Part shown: piece after piece, positions 16,030-23,247 of the stretch | How the letters are laid out: the number at the start of each line of letters is the position of its first letter | Numbering within the stretch: position 1 is the first letter of the stretch | NCBI GenBank assembly: GCA_004558955.1 | Contig: SFZC01000015.1 | Location: forward strand, 1 to 23,386 | Length of the DNA stretch: 23,386 bases | DNA from: a bacterium | GTDB lineage: Bacteria; Cyanobacteriota; Vampirovibrionia; Gastranaerophilales; Gastranaerophilaceae | Direction of reading: 5' to 3' | The notes under the pieces: generated by a model | Databases searched by the model: none | What the model was told of the DNA's origin: nothing | The model's input: only the letters and a program-made list of their open reading frames with translations | Translations under genes and position numbers: made by a program

Positions 16030-16875
16030 GTGCGTGAAAGATTGCCGGAATTTTTAAAAAGACCCATAATTGATACGGATGCGACAAGAAATGTTCGCCG
16101 AATTTTGAAGCATAATTGCTTGAATACGGTGTGCGAAAATGCCCGCTGTCCCAATAAAAACGAGTGTTATACGCATAACACCGCAACCTTTTTGATTATG
16201 GGAAATGTATGTACGAGAAATTGTAAATATTGTAACATTTCTTGTCGGAAACCCGAACCGTTAGATGAAAATGAGCCAAATCATGTTGCAAAAGCGGTTA
16301 AGGATTTGGGGTTGAAATATGCGGTGATTACTTCTGTCACAAGAGATGATTTGTCTGATGGCGGTGCCGAACATTTTGCTAAATGTATTTATGCGATAAG
16401 AGAGGTTATGCCGAGTACGAAAATTGAGATTTTGACACCTGATTTTAAAAATAATAAAACGGCATTAGATGTTGTGATTGCTGCTAAACCCGATGTTTTT
16501 AACCATAATATCGAAACGACAAGAGCAATTTTTAAAACTGCACGTCCGCAAGGAAATTACGAAAATTCGCTTGAGGTTTTGAAATATGTCAAAGAAAATA
16601 GCGAGATTATCACAAAATCAGGCATGATGGTGGGATTGGGCGAGAATTTTGCACAGATTAGAGAAACTTTTGAAGATTTACATAGGGTGAAATGCGATAT
16701 TCTCACGGTTGGTCAGTATATTCAGCCGTCAAAGGAACATTTGCCCGTTGCAAAGTATTACACACTTGATGAGTATGAGGAGTTGAAAACGCTTGCCAAA
16801 ACGGTTGGGTTTGATAAATACCAAATCGGACCGCTTGTGAGAAGTTCATATAATGCTGCAAACTTGGCAAAGTAA
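16030..16875 (+). CDS. lipA: Lipoyl synthase
   Basis: This 281-residue radical-SAM enzyme inserts two sulfurs into protein-bound octanoyl groups to make lipoate. The auxiliary cluster motif is CENARCPNKNEC (Cys35, 40, 46), the radical-SAM motif is CTRNCKYC (Cys61, 65, 68), and the C-terminal RSSY (residues 271-274) supplies the Ser ligand of the auxiliary cluster. It starts at GTG (16030) with AAAGGA 7 bases upstream; no ATG fits. No lipB or lipoylated dehydrogenase gene is nearby, so the octanoyl donor enzyme must be elsewhere. Length and motifs are complete. Confidence 0.95.
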   Translation: MRERLPEFLKRPIIDTDATRNVRRILKHNCLNTVCENARCPNKNECYTHNTATFLIMGNVCTRNCKYCNISCRKPEPLDENEPNHVAKAVKDLGLKYAVITSVTRDDLSDGGAEHFAKCIYAIREVMPSTKIEILTPDFKNNKTALDVVIAAKPDVFNHNIETTRAIFKTARPQGNYENSLEVLKYVKENSEIITKSGMMVGLGENFAQIRETFEDLHRVKCDILTVGQYIQPSKEHLPVAKYYTLDEYEELKTLAKTVGFDKYQIGPLVRSSYNAANLAK

Positions 16876-16902
16876 ATATTTTTATTGGGTAGAAAAATAT
16901 TT
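16874..16902 (+). terminator. Weak AT-only hairpin after lipA
   Basis: AAATATTTTT (16874-16883, overlapping the stop codon) pairs with 16893-16902 around a 9-base loop, followed by TTG and more T's. The stem has no GC pair, so terminator function is doubtful. Confidence 0.3.
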
Positions 16903-16994
16903 TTGTTGTGTTTTGCACGGATTTTGAATAAGATTGCATTAAAATTGCTTGATTTTTAATCTTTTTAGAATGTCGAGCCACTTGGTAATTGTCG

Positions 16995-17014
16995 GTTGGG
17001 CATACTTGCCCAAC
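16995..17014. repeat. Hairpin repeat copy A
   Basis: An 8-bp perfect stem, GTTGGGCA and TGCCCAAC, encloses loop TACT. It belongs to a four-member family in this window whose stems differ by paired changes. Confidence 0.7.
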
Positions 17015-17057
17015 GCTTAAAATACAGGCACTACCAGTGAGGCAGCCACTTGTAAAG

Positions 17058-17086
17058 TAGGTTGGCATGCTATGCCAACAGCGTGA
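17058..17086. repeat. Hairpin repeat copy B
   Basis: GTAG precedes the stem GTTGGCAT (17061-17068) and ATGCCAAC (17072-17079) with loop GCT. It is followed by AGCGTGATTTT, which is close to the ACATGATTTT after copy D. Confidence 0.75.
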
Positions 17087-17155
17087 TTTTAAGTGTTTGG
17101 GATAACAGATTCTGAATAACAAGAAAATTTTAAAATAGTTGTGTGGGGTAATAAA

Positions 17156-18448
17156 TTATCCTAAAACTCTATCATAAATTCCGTCAATATTTTGCAAGAA
17201 GGTTTGTTTATCAAAAATATTGTCGATTTCTTGTTTTGTCAACAATTTTGTAACTTCGGAATCTTTTTCTAAGTTCAATTTGAAATTGCCGTCATTTTGG
17301 AAAGCATCAAGAGCGTTACGCTGAACTATTGTATAGGCATCTTCTCTTGTCAAACCTTTTGCAACAAGTGATAACAAAACTTTTTGTGAAAATACGATAC
17401 CGCCGAATTTGTCGGTATTTTTCAACATATTTTTTTCGTGAACTACAATATTTTCCATTAGAGAATTAAATCTGTGCAACATGAAATCTATCAAAATCAA
17501 ACTGTCAGGGAAAATAATTCTTTCTGCGGAACTGTGCGAGATATCTCTTTCGTGCCAAAGCGGTATATTTTCCAGTGCAACGATAGAATTTGCACGGACA
17601 ACTCGTGCAAGTCCGCAAAGATTTTCGCTCAAAACAGGGTTTTTCTTGTGTGGCATTGCTGAAGAACCTTTTTGCCCTTTGCCGAAACCTTCTTCAAGTT
17701 CCAAAACCTCAGTTTTTTGCAAGTGTCTGATTTCTGTTGCGAATTGTTCAATAACGCTTGCGATTAGTGCTAAGGATTGCATAAAGTAAGCGTGGTAATC
17801 CCTTGCGATAATTTGGGTGGAAACTCTTGCTGGTTTTAGTCCTAAATTTTCGCAGGTAATTCGTTCGACTTCAGGCGAAATATTGCTGTAAGTTCCGACA
17901 GGTCCTGAAATTTGCCCTACTCGAATTTGGTTTAGTGCGTGTGTGAAATTTTCTTGTTGACGTTCAAGAATATCAATCCAAGAACACATTTTGACACCAA
18001 AGGTCATAATTTCAGCGTGAATACCGTGTGAACGACCTATGCAAATCGTGTTTCTGTGTTTATTTGCAAGGGTTTTCAGGGTTAAAATCGTTTGTTCCAA
18101 ATCTTTTTCGATAATTTTCCCGCTGTCTTGAATTTGCAAGGCAAACGCAGTGTCAATGACGTCAGAACTTGTCAGTCCAACGTGAACATAACGCCCCAAA
18201 TCGCCAAGACTTTCGTTTACACAGGTTAAAAACGCTATCACATCGTGACGAACTTCTTTTTCGATTTCGTCAATTCTTTCTACCGAAAAAGTTGCTTTCT
18301 TCCTGATTTCGTCTGCAATTTCCTGTGAAATTGACCCTAACTGTGCGTAAGCATCGCATACCGCAAGTTCCACCTTTAAATAGTAATCAAATTTTGTGTT
18401 TAAGTTCCAAATTTTTGAGATTTCTTCTCTTGAATATCTTGTAATCAT
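17156..18448 (-). CDS. purB: Adenylosuccinate lyase
   Basis: This 430-residue fumarase/aspartase-superfamily enzyme acts twice in purine synthesis: SAICAR to AICAR, and adenylosuccinate to AMP, each releasing fumarate. Signature motifs are HVGLTSSDVIDTAFALQ (residues 89-105), GRSHGIHAEIMTFG with the catalytic His141 (138-151), and the mobile-loop signature GSSAMPHKKNP (261-271) with its catalytic Ser. Its length is usual for the bacterial PurB group near 430 residues. Only a weak AAAGG precedes the ATG at 18448, and the predicted -10 lies so close that the transcript may start at the ATG. It is divergent from efp and no other pur gene is adjacent. Confidence 0.96.
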   Translation of the reverse strand: MITRYSREEISKIWNLNTKFDYYLKVELAVCDAYAQLGSISQEIADEIRKKATFSVERIDEIEKEVRHDVIAFLTCVNESLGDLGRYVHVGLTSSDVIDTAFALQIQDSGKIIEKDLEQTILTLKTLANKHRNTICIGRSHGIHAEIMTFGVKMCSWIDILERQQENFTHALNQIRVGQISGPVGTYSNISPEVERITCENLGLKPARVSTQIIARDYHAYFMQSLALIASVIEQFATEIRHLQKTEVLELEEGFGKGQKGSSAMPHKKNPVLSENLCGLARVVRANSIVALENIPLWHERDISHSSAERIIFPDSLILIDFMLHRFNSLMENIVVHEKNMLKNTDKFGGIVFSQKVLLSLVAKGLTREDAYTIVQRNALDAFQNDGNFKLNLEKDSEVTKLLTKQEIDNIFDKQTFLQNIDGIYDRVLG

Positions 18449-18454
18449 GCCTTT

Positions 18455-18463
18455 ATTTTACCA
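18455..18463 (-). promoter_or_regulatory. Extended -10 of purB, nearly abutting the start codon
   Basis: In minus-strand reading TGG is followed by TAAAAT, and only six bases (AAAGGC) separate this from the ATG. Transcription would begin at or within a base or two of the start codon. A GTTACA lies 16 bases upstream as a weak -35. Confidence 0.5.
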
Positions 18464-18511
18464 TAAATTTTTCTTTTGTAACGGAATATTTGTAAACCTG
18501 TTTCCTATCAG

Positions 18512-18540
18512 TTGGCAAATTGGAATATTTGTGTTATCCT
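18512..18540 (+). promoter_or_regulatory. Promoter of efp (and probably accB)
   Basis: TTGGCA (18512-18517) and TATCCT (18535-18540) are separated by 17 bases, and a TGT directly before the -10 gives an extended -10. AAAGGGGAAA follows as the ribosome-binding site for efp. Confidence 0.65.
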
Positions 18541-18578
18541 AAGTTAAAAACGATATTATTTTTATAAAGGGGAAAAAT

Positions 18579-19136
18579 ATGATTTCAGTAAACGATTTTA
18601 AAACAGGTTTGACAGTTGAACTCGATAACGGACTTTGGACAGTTGTTGAGTTTTTACATGTAAAACCGGGTAAAGGTGCTGCATTTGTCAGATCTAAATT
18701 GAAAAACGTTATCACAGGTCAAGTTGTTGAAAAAACTTTCAGAGCCGGTGAAAAAGTTGCGAAAGCTACTCTTGACAGACGTGAAATGCAATATTTATAT
18801 AAAGAAGGTTCTGCTTATGTGATGATGGATAATGAAACTTATGACCAAATACACGTTGAAGAAGCACAAATCGGTTCAGGTGTTAAATACTTGAAAGAAA
18901 ATATGAACGTTATGATTTTGACTCACGAAGGCAGAATTATCGGTGTTGATATTCCTGCTCACGTTGAGTTGGAAGTTGTTGATACTCCGCCTGCCGAAAA
19001 AGGAAACACAGCTCAAGGCGGTACTAAACCTGCTACTCTTGAAACAGGTGCGGTTGTTAACGTTCCGTTCTTCGTTTCTAACGGCGACAGAATCAGAGTT
19101 GATACAAGAACTAATGAATACTTAGATAGATGCTAG
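18579..19136 (+). CDS. efp: Elongation factor P
   Basis: At 185 residues it has the usual EF-P length and three beta-barrel domains. EF-P enters the ribosome and relieves stalling at consecutive prolines. The tip loop HVKPGKGAAFVR places the functional Lys at residue 32, the position modified in many bacteria. The C-terminal signature GDRIRVDTRTNEYLDR is intact. No modification enzyme (EpmA/B, EarP or YmfI type) is in the window. It is followed 48 bases later by accB, the cyanobacteria-like order. The porin-like, AMP-ligase and AccB proteins here contain few polyproline runs, so no local target is obvious. Confidence 0.97.
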   Translation: MISVNDFKTGLTVELDNGLWTVVEFLHVKPGKGAAFVRSKLKNVITGQVVEKTFRAGEKVAKATLDRREMQYLYKEGSAYVMMDNETYDQIHVEEAQIGSGVKYLKENMNVMILTHEGRIIGVDIPAHVELEVVDTPPAEKGNTAQGGTKPATLETGAVVNVPFFVSNGDRIRVDTRTNEYLDRC

Positions 19137-19184
19137 TTTTTAGTTATCTTTAATTCTAAATTCGGTAGTATAAAGGAAAATAAT

Positions 19185-19640
19185 ATGAAATTTGAAACAG
19201 ATTATATTGAAAAATTAGCAAAAATATTGGCAGAAACAGGCATGACCGAGATTTCTCTTGAAGACGGTGAACAGGCTATCACTTTGAGAAAAGATGTAGT
19301 TGTAACTTCAGCACCACAAGTTGTTGCTCCTGTTGCAGCTCCTGCGGCAGCACCGATTGCAGCACCTGCTGCTCAAAGTGCTGAAGCTCCTGCTCCTGCT
19401 AAAAAAGGTACACCAATTACATCTCCAATGGTGGGTACTTTCTACAAGTCCCCATCTCCTGATGCTGCTCCGTTCGTTACTGTCGGTTCAACAATCAAAC
19501 AAGGCGATGTTGTTTGTATCGTAGAAGCAATGAAAATGATGAACGAAATTGAATCAGAAGTTTCAGGTAAAGTCGTTGAAATTTGTGTTGAAGACGGTCA
19601 ACCTGTTGAATTCGGTCAAGTTTTGTTATATGTAGAGTAA
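19185..19640 (+). CDS. accB: Biotin carboxyl carrier protein of acetyl-CoA carboxylase
   Basis: This 151-residue protein carries biotin between the carboxylase and carboxyltransferase halves of acetyl-CoA carboxylase, the first step of fatty acid synthesis. The N-terminal segment (1-40) is followed by a mobile Ala/Pro-rich linker (about 43-72) and a biotinyl domain (about 75-151) with EAMKMMNE; Lys117 is the biotinylation site. The thumb-like segment SPMVGTFYKSPSPDAAPF is present. AAAGGA precedes the ATG. The gene lies between efp and accC, but a terminator-like hairpin separates it from accC. Confidence 0.97.
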   Translation: MKFETDYIEKLAKILAETGMTEISLEDGEQAITLRKDVVVTSAPQVVAPVAAPAAAPIAAPAAQSAEAPAPAKKGTPITSPMVGTFYKSPSPDAAPFVTVGSTIKQGDVVCIVEAMKMMNEIESEVSGKVVEICVEDGQPVEFGQVLLYVE

Positions 19641-19651
19641 TATAAAATTTC

Positions 19652-19690
19652 AAGAAGTGAACGGGTTTCAATTCGTTCACTTCTTTGTTT
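19652..19690 (+). terminator. Terminator-like hairpin between accB and accC
   Basis: A 12-bp perfect stem (AAGAAGTGAACG at 19652-19663 and its complement at 19674-19685) with a 10-base loop is followed by TGTTTTAG. The T-run is interrupted, so termination may be partial, which would set the ratio of accB to accC message. A protein-binding palindrome is the alternative. Confidence 0.6.
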
Positions 19691-19711
19691 TAGTAAGGGA
19701 TATTTGTAAAA

Positions 19712-21070
19712 ATGTTTAGAAAAGTTTTAATTGCCAATAGAGGCGAAATTGCAGTAAGAATTATCAGAGCGTGTAGAGAGTTAGGAATTCCGACAGTTGC
19801 GATTTATTCACAGGCTGATGCAAATTCGTTGCATGTAAGACTTGCAACTGAAGCATATTGTATCGGACCTGCAAAAAGTGCGGATAGCTATTTGAGCATT
19901 CCTGCAATTATGTCGGCGGCTATGGTATCAGGTGCTGAGGCAATTCACCCGGGATACGGTTTTATGTCTGAAAGAGCGGATTTCGTTGAGATTTGCGAAA
20001 AACAAGGTATAAAATTCATCGGACCGTCTTCTGAGGCGATGAAAAAAATGGGTGACAAGGCTACTGCCCGTAAAACAATGATTGAAAATAATGTTCCTGT
20101 AACTCCCGGAACAGGTATTGTTCACACCGTTGAGGAAGTTCAAGAGTTTGCTAACCGTGTAGGTTATCCGATTATCTTGAAGGCTACTGCAGGCGGTGGC
20201 GGAAAAGGTATGAGAATTTGCAGAAATGATGACGAAGTTCAACTAAATATGGAACTTTGCCAATCTGAGGCTAAGAATTTCTTTGGCAATCCTGATGTTT
20301 ACGCAGAAAAATACCTTGAAAACCCTCGTCACATAGAGGTTCAAATCTTGGGTGACAGTTACGGAAATGTTGTTCACTTGGGCGAAAGAGATTGTTCTAT
20401 CCAACGTAGGCACCAAAAATTGTTGGAAGAAGCACCTTCTCCTGCGATTGATGAAGAAACAAGAAAAGAAATGGGTGCTGCGGCTGTTCGTGCAGCCAAA
20501 GCTATCGATTACGAAGGTGCAGGAACTTGTGAATTCTTGTTAGACCATGACGGTAAATGGTATTTTATGGAAATGAATACAAGAATTCAGGTTGAACACT
20601 GTGTTTCTGAAATGATTTCAAGCGTTGACCTTGTAAGAGAACAAATTTTGGTTGCTGCGGGTGAAAAATTGAGTTATACACAAGATGATATTCAGCTAAA
20701 AGGTCATGCGATTGAATGCCGTATCAATGCTGAAAATCCAATGAAAAACTTTATGCCAAACCCAGGTAAAATTACAGGTTACTTGGCTCCGGGCGGATTT
20801 GGTGTCAGAGTTGATTCGCATGTTTACCAAGATTACGAAATTCCGCCATATTACGATTCAATGATTGGTAAGTTGATTTGTTGGGGTCGTAATCGTAACG
20901 AAGCACGCCGCAGAATGTACCGTGCGTTGAAAGAATATGTTGTAACAGGTGTTGAAACAACAATTCCGTTCCACCAAGCAATTATTGAAGATGAGGTGTT
21001 TATGAGCGGTAAGTTCAACACAGGATTTATCGAGGATTTTTACAAACGCAAAGGTTTGGAAGATAAATAA
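19712..21070 (+). CDS. accC: Biotin carboxylase subunit of acetyl-CoA carboxylase
   Basis: This 452-residue ATP-grasp enzyme carboxylates the biotin on AccB using ATP and bicarbonate. The N-terminal biotin carboxylase fold starts FRKVLIANRGEIAVRIIRAC. The glycine-rich ATP lid (AGGGGKGMR) is near residue 163-171, HIEVQILGD and ERDCSIQRRHQKLLEEAPSP follow, and the catalytic EMNTRIQVEH is near 287-296. The residue after VEH is Cys rather than the commoner Pro. Length is normal. AAGGGA lies about 11 bases before the ATG, slightly far. A strong terminator follows. AccA and AccD are not in the window. Confidence 0.97.
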   Translation: MFRKVLIANRGEIAVRIIRACRELGIPTVAIYSQADANSLHVRLATEAYCIGPAKSADSYLSIPAIMSAAMVSGAEAIHPGYGFMSERADFVEICEKQGIKFIGPSSEAMKKMGDKATARKTMIENNVPVTPGTGIVHTVEEVQEFANRVGYPIILKATAGGGGKGMRICRNDDEVQLNMELCQSEAKNFFGNPDVYAEKYLENPRHIEVQILGDSYGNVVHLGERDCSIQRRHQKLLEEAPSPAIDEETRKEMGAAAVRAAKAIDYEGAGTCEFLLDHDGKWYFMEMNTRIQVEHCVSEMISSVDLVREQILVAAGEKLSYTQDDIQLKGHAIECRINAENPMKNFMPNPGKITGYLAPGGFGVRVDSHVYQDYEIPPYYDSMIGKLICWGRNRNEARRRMYRALKEYVVTGVETTIPFHQAIIEDEVFMSGKFNTGFIEDFYKRKGLEDK

Positions 21071-21073
21071 GAC

Positions 21074-21106
21074 AAATATCCCGAAGTTTCCGCTTCGGGA
21101 TATTTT
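21074..21106 (+). terminator. Intrinsic terminator of accC
   Basis: A 12-bp perfect stem (AATATCCCGAAG at 21075-21086 with its complement at 21093-21104) encloses a 6-base loop and ends in TTTT. It lies just past the accC stop. Confidence 0.88.
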
Positions 21107-21162
21107 CTATCGGTATGGGGTATAAATTGAACCGGCAAAGTTGACTGCAATAGATAAACAAT

Positions 21163-21189
21163 GTAGGTCGGGATTGCTATCCCGACAAC
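21163..21189. repeat. Hairpin repeat copy C, in the folC leader
   Basis: GTAG precedes the stem GTCGGGAT (21167-21174) and ATCCCGAC (21179-21186) with loop TGCT, followed by AACA. It lies about 26 bases before the folC start codon, in a 144-base gap that otherwise holds only the accC terminator. Confidence 0.75.
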
Positions 21190-21214
21190 AATAACAATAA
21201 AAGGACATTGAATT

Positions 21215-22390
21215 ATGACAAAAACTTATGATGATGTGGTTAAATTGTTAACATCTGTGGGGAAATTTCATATTTCGCTAGGGCTTGAGAGAATTTCTAA
21301 AATTTTGGAAATTTTGGGTAATCCGCAAGATAAATTGAACTGTATTCACGTTGCGGGTACAAACGGAAAAGGCTCAGTTTGCTCAATTTTGTCATCAATT
21401 TTAAATGCTGCGGGGCAAAAGGTCGGATTATACACGAGCCCGCATATTTTCAAATATACCGAGCGAATTCAGATTTGCGGACGTCCGATTTCAGATGAGG
21501 ATTTTGCAAAGTATATTTTTGAAATATCAGAACTTGCCGATAAAAACGGGATTGATTTGACCGAGTTTGAACTTCTTACTGCGGTGATGTTTAAGTATTT
21601 TGCAGATAATGACGTTGATGTTGTTGTGCTGGAAACGGGCTTGGGCGGACGATTTGATGCTACAAATGTTATTAAACGTCATTTATGCTCTGTAATTACG
21701 CATGTTGATTTTGACCATACTGAACGACTTGGCAAAACGCTTGATGAGATTGCGTTTGAGAAGGCTGGAATTATGAAACCCGATTGTCCTTGTATTGTTT
21801 TTGAGGGACTGGAAGTATATAAAGATGTTGCGGATGAAAAAGGTTCAATGTTAATGGTGATTTTGCCGTTTGCAGATACGAGTGAATTGGCGTTGAAGGG
21901 TGCGTTTCAGCAAGAAAATTTGGCTTTGGCACTTGCAGTTATAGAGACGGCATTTCCTGAAATTTCACAAAGTGTTATTGAAGAAGGGATTAAAAATGTT
22001 AAACACCCTTGCAGATTTCAATATATTGCCGAGAAAAATTTGATTATTGACGGTGCTCACAATCCGAACGGGATAAACTCGTTGAGGCAAAGTTTGGAAA
22101 TGTATTATCCTGATGAGGAACGCAGATTTATTTTTGGGTGTTTGAGAAATAAAGAATATTCAAAAATGATAAATTCGTTGTTTGGAAAAGGTGATGAGGT
22201 TTATTTTTACCACTTCGGACACCAAAATTCGTGTACTTTTGAGGAATTGCAAAAGGTTAGCCCTGTGAAGGCTGTCGAATTAACTAAAGATGTGGGAATT
22301 CCGTTTGCGGACGGAAAATTGAACATAATTTGTGGTTCGTTTTATATGATTTCGGAGTTGGCAGAACGCTTCGGGATAAATATATTCTGA
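21215..22390 (+). CDS. folC: Folylpolyglutamate synthase / dihydrofolate synthase
   Basis: This 391-residue Mur-ligase-superfamily enzyme adds glutamate to dihydropteroate and/or to folates. The P-loop is AGTNGKGSVCS (Lys52). YTSPHIFKYTERIQICGRPIS is the folate-binding omega-loop region. ETGLGGRFDATNV and HVDFDHTERLG precede the carbamylated-Lys motif in FEKAGIMK. HPCRFQ and IDGAHNPNGINSLRQ mark the C-terminal ligase domain. It is at the short end for FolC, with brief loops in the central domain, but no core motif is missing. AAAAGGA precedes the ATG. Its stop codon abuts that of the convergent XRE gene with no spacer. Confidence 0.94.
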   Translation: MTKTYDDVVKLLTSVGKFHISLGLERISKILEILGNPQDKLNCIHVAGTNGKGSVCSILSSILNAAGQKVGLYTSPHIFKYTERIQICGRPISDEDFAKYIFEISELADKNGIDLTEFELLTAVMFKYFADNDVDVVVLETGLGGRFDATNVIKRHLCSVITHVDFDHTERLGKTLDEIAFEKAGIMKPDCPCIVFEGLEVYKDVADEKGSMLMVILPFADTSELALKGAFQQENLALALAVIETAFPEISQSVIEEGIKNVKHPCRFQYIAEKNLIIDGAHNPNGINSLRQSLEMYYPDEERRFIFGCLRNKEYSKMINSLFGKGDEVYFYHFGHQNSCTFEELQKVSPVKAVELTKDVGIPFADGKLNIICGSFYMISELAERFGINIF

Positions 22391-22696
22391 TTATTTGCCG
22401 AATTTTAGACATTTGTAAAGATATAACAGTGTTTTGTCCGAATTTAGAGAGGAAATTATTTCTTCTCGCATTTGCTCGTACGGAATTGGGCTGAAAACGA
22501 AAAGCTCATAGATATCAACATTCAGGGCTGTTGCAATGGCGGTTAGGGTTTCGGCTGACGGATAGTTGTTGCCGTTTTCTATTTTGCTGATATTTTTGGG
22601 GTCGATTCCGACAAGTTCGGCAAGAGCTTCTTGCGTGAGTTTCTGTTGCTTACGCAAATATTGTATTCGTTGTCCCAAATCTTGTTTTAATGCCAT
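22391..22696 (-). CDS. Small XRE-family helix-turn-helix regulator
   Basis: The protein has 101 residues. Residues about 8-64 form a Cro/C1-type HTH: GQRIQYLRKQQKLTQEALAE, then GIDPKNISKIENGNNYPS and TALNVDIYELF. The C-terminal 35 residues are short and amphipathic, perhaps for dimerisation. AGAGGA lies 7 bases before the ATG. It is convergent with folC and divergent from a perfect sigma-70 promoter at 22788-22816, which carries a palindrome at its start site that would make a natural operator. No toxin or phage gene is next to it, so an antitoxin or phage-repressor role has no support here. Confidence 0.9.
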   Translation of the reverse strand: MALKQDLGQRIQYLRKQQKLTQEALAELVGIDPKNISKIENGNNYPSAETLTAIATALNVDIYELFVFSPIPYEQMREEIISSLNSDKTLLYLYKCLKFGK

Positions 22697-22787
22697 TTAT
22701 TTGTCCTCTTTTTAATGAATTTATCAATTAAACAAATAAATATAACAATCTGTTGGGAGTATATTTCTGATAATTCTACTTGTAGGA

Positions 22788-22816
22788 TTGACAAAATACT
22801 ATTCATAAGATATAAT
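22788..22816 (+). promoter_or_regulatory. Perfect consensus sigma-70 promoter
   Basis: TTGACA (22788-22793), a 17-base spacer and TATAAT (22811-22816) match the consensus at all 12 positions. This is the strongest promoter in the window, yet no gene of normal length follows it. Confidence 0.85.
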
Positions 22817-22821
22817 TATTA

Positions 22822-22850
22822 TATAGTTCTATGTTTTAAATAGAATTATA
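22822..22850 (+). promoter_or_regulatory. Palindrome at the predicted transcription start
   Basis: TATAGTTCTAT (22822-22832) pairs with ATAGAATTATA (22840-22850) around a 7-base loop, with one G-U pair in RNA. It covers the predicted +1 of the consensus promoter, so it could be an operator for the neighbouring XRE protein or a 5' stabilising hairpin. Confidence 0.45.
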
Positions 22851-22892
22851 CAATTATCCGAGATTCTGTTATCAAAATGGAAGTTATATTTT

Positions 22893-22913
22893 ATGAAAAA
22901 AGAAAGTGAGTAG
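22893..22913 (+). pseudogene. Six-codon frame (MKKESE) closed by a repeat; possible gene remnant
   Basis: GGAAG (22879-22883) lies 9 bases before ATG (22893), an ordinary start arrangement downstream of the consensus promoter. The frame runs only six codons. Its TAG stop is part of the GTAGG that begins hairpin repeat D. I infer a gene interrupted or decayed by the repeat. Alternatives are a small RNA with no coding role, or a leader peptide. Confidence 0.35.
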
Positions 22914-22943
22914 GTCGGCATTGCCATGCCGACAACATGATTT
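22910..22943. repeat. Hairpin repeat copy D
   Basis: GTAG precedes the stem GTCGGCAT (22914-22921) and ATGCCGAC (22926-22933) with loop TGCC, followed by AACATGATTTTT. Flanks match copies B and C. Confidence 0.78.
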
Positions 22944-22988
22944 TTATGTTTTTCCAAAGAACAAACCCTTTGCTAAACTCACCAAGCT

Positions 22989-23144
22989 GTCATTCCGGAC
23001 TCCGATCCGGAATCTGTTACGATATTAAACAGATTATTACAAAGTGAACCAATGGACCTGTAGTGAGTAATTTTAAACAGATTCTGAATCTGCTAAAAAT
23101 CACTTTTGCATTGCTCAAAGGATTTTTAAGCCTTTCAGAATGAC
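22989..23144. repeat. Foldback-like intergenic element with terminal inverted repeats
   Basis: GTCATTC (22989-22995) and GAATGAC (23138-23144) bound about 156 bp of nested hairpins. These include ATTCCGGA/TCCGGAAT (22992-22999 and 23006-23013), AATCTGTT/AACAGATT starting at 23011, the palindrome CAGATT-CTG-AATCTG near 23078-23092, and AAAGG/CCTTT at 23117-23135. No transposase is present. Parts recur between lipA and purB, so it looks like a non-autonomous repeat. Confidence 0.55.
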
Positions 23145-23232
23145 GTGTTTTTTCTGGTAAGTTGACAGCCCTTTTTTATAATCTTAACAATATTACAAAA
23201 TATTAAGTTAAGTTTTAAAACCCTGAAACCCT

Positions 23233-23241
23233 TGCTATAAT
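23233..23241 (+). promoter_or_regulatory. Extended -10 promoter upstream of the final partial gene
   Basis: TGC followed by a perfect TATAAT (23236-23241) forms an extended -10; no good -35 is visible. The predicted start at about 23248 coincides with the first base of the ATGGT repeat. Confidence 0.5.
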
Positions 23242-23247
23242 TCCTTT

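Larger units (their letters stand above)
16951..17117. repeat. Intergenic repeat cluster between lipA and purB
   Basis: This gene-free stretch is made of repeat modules. A degenerate end module GATTTTTAA...AGAATGTC (about 16951-16974) is followed by a roughly 50-bp unit present twice: AGCCACTTGGTAA plus hairpin at 16976-17014, and AGCCACTTGTAA plus hairpin at 17044-17079. AACAGATTCTGAAT (17104-17117) follows. The same modules reappear near 22.9-23.15 kb. I see no coding potential here. Confidence 0.65.

Noticed and set aside
16995..17079. Hairpin repeats as a possible CRISPR array
   Set aside because: Copies are few, irregularly spaced, differ in stem sequence and have no regular spacers or cas genes.
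16703..17122. Minus-strand open frame of about 139 codons over the lipA end and repeats
   Set aside because: It overlaps the real lipA 3' end and repeat DNA, has no ribosome-binding site and gives a composition unlike a protein.
22391..22696. XRE gene as the antitoxin of a toxin-antitoxin pair or a phage repressor
   Set aside because: No toxin-sized partner frame or phage gene is adjacent on either side.
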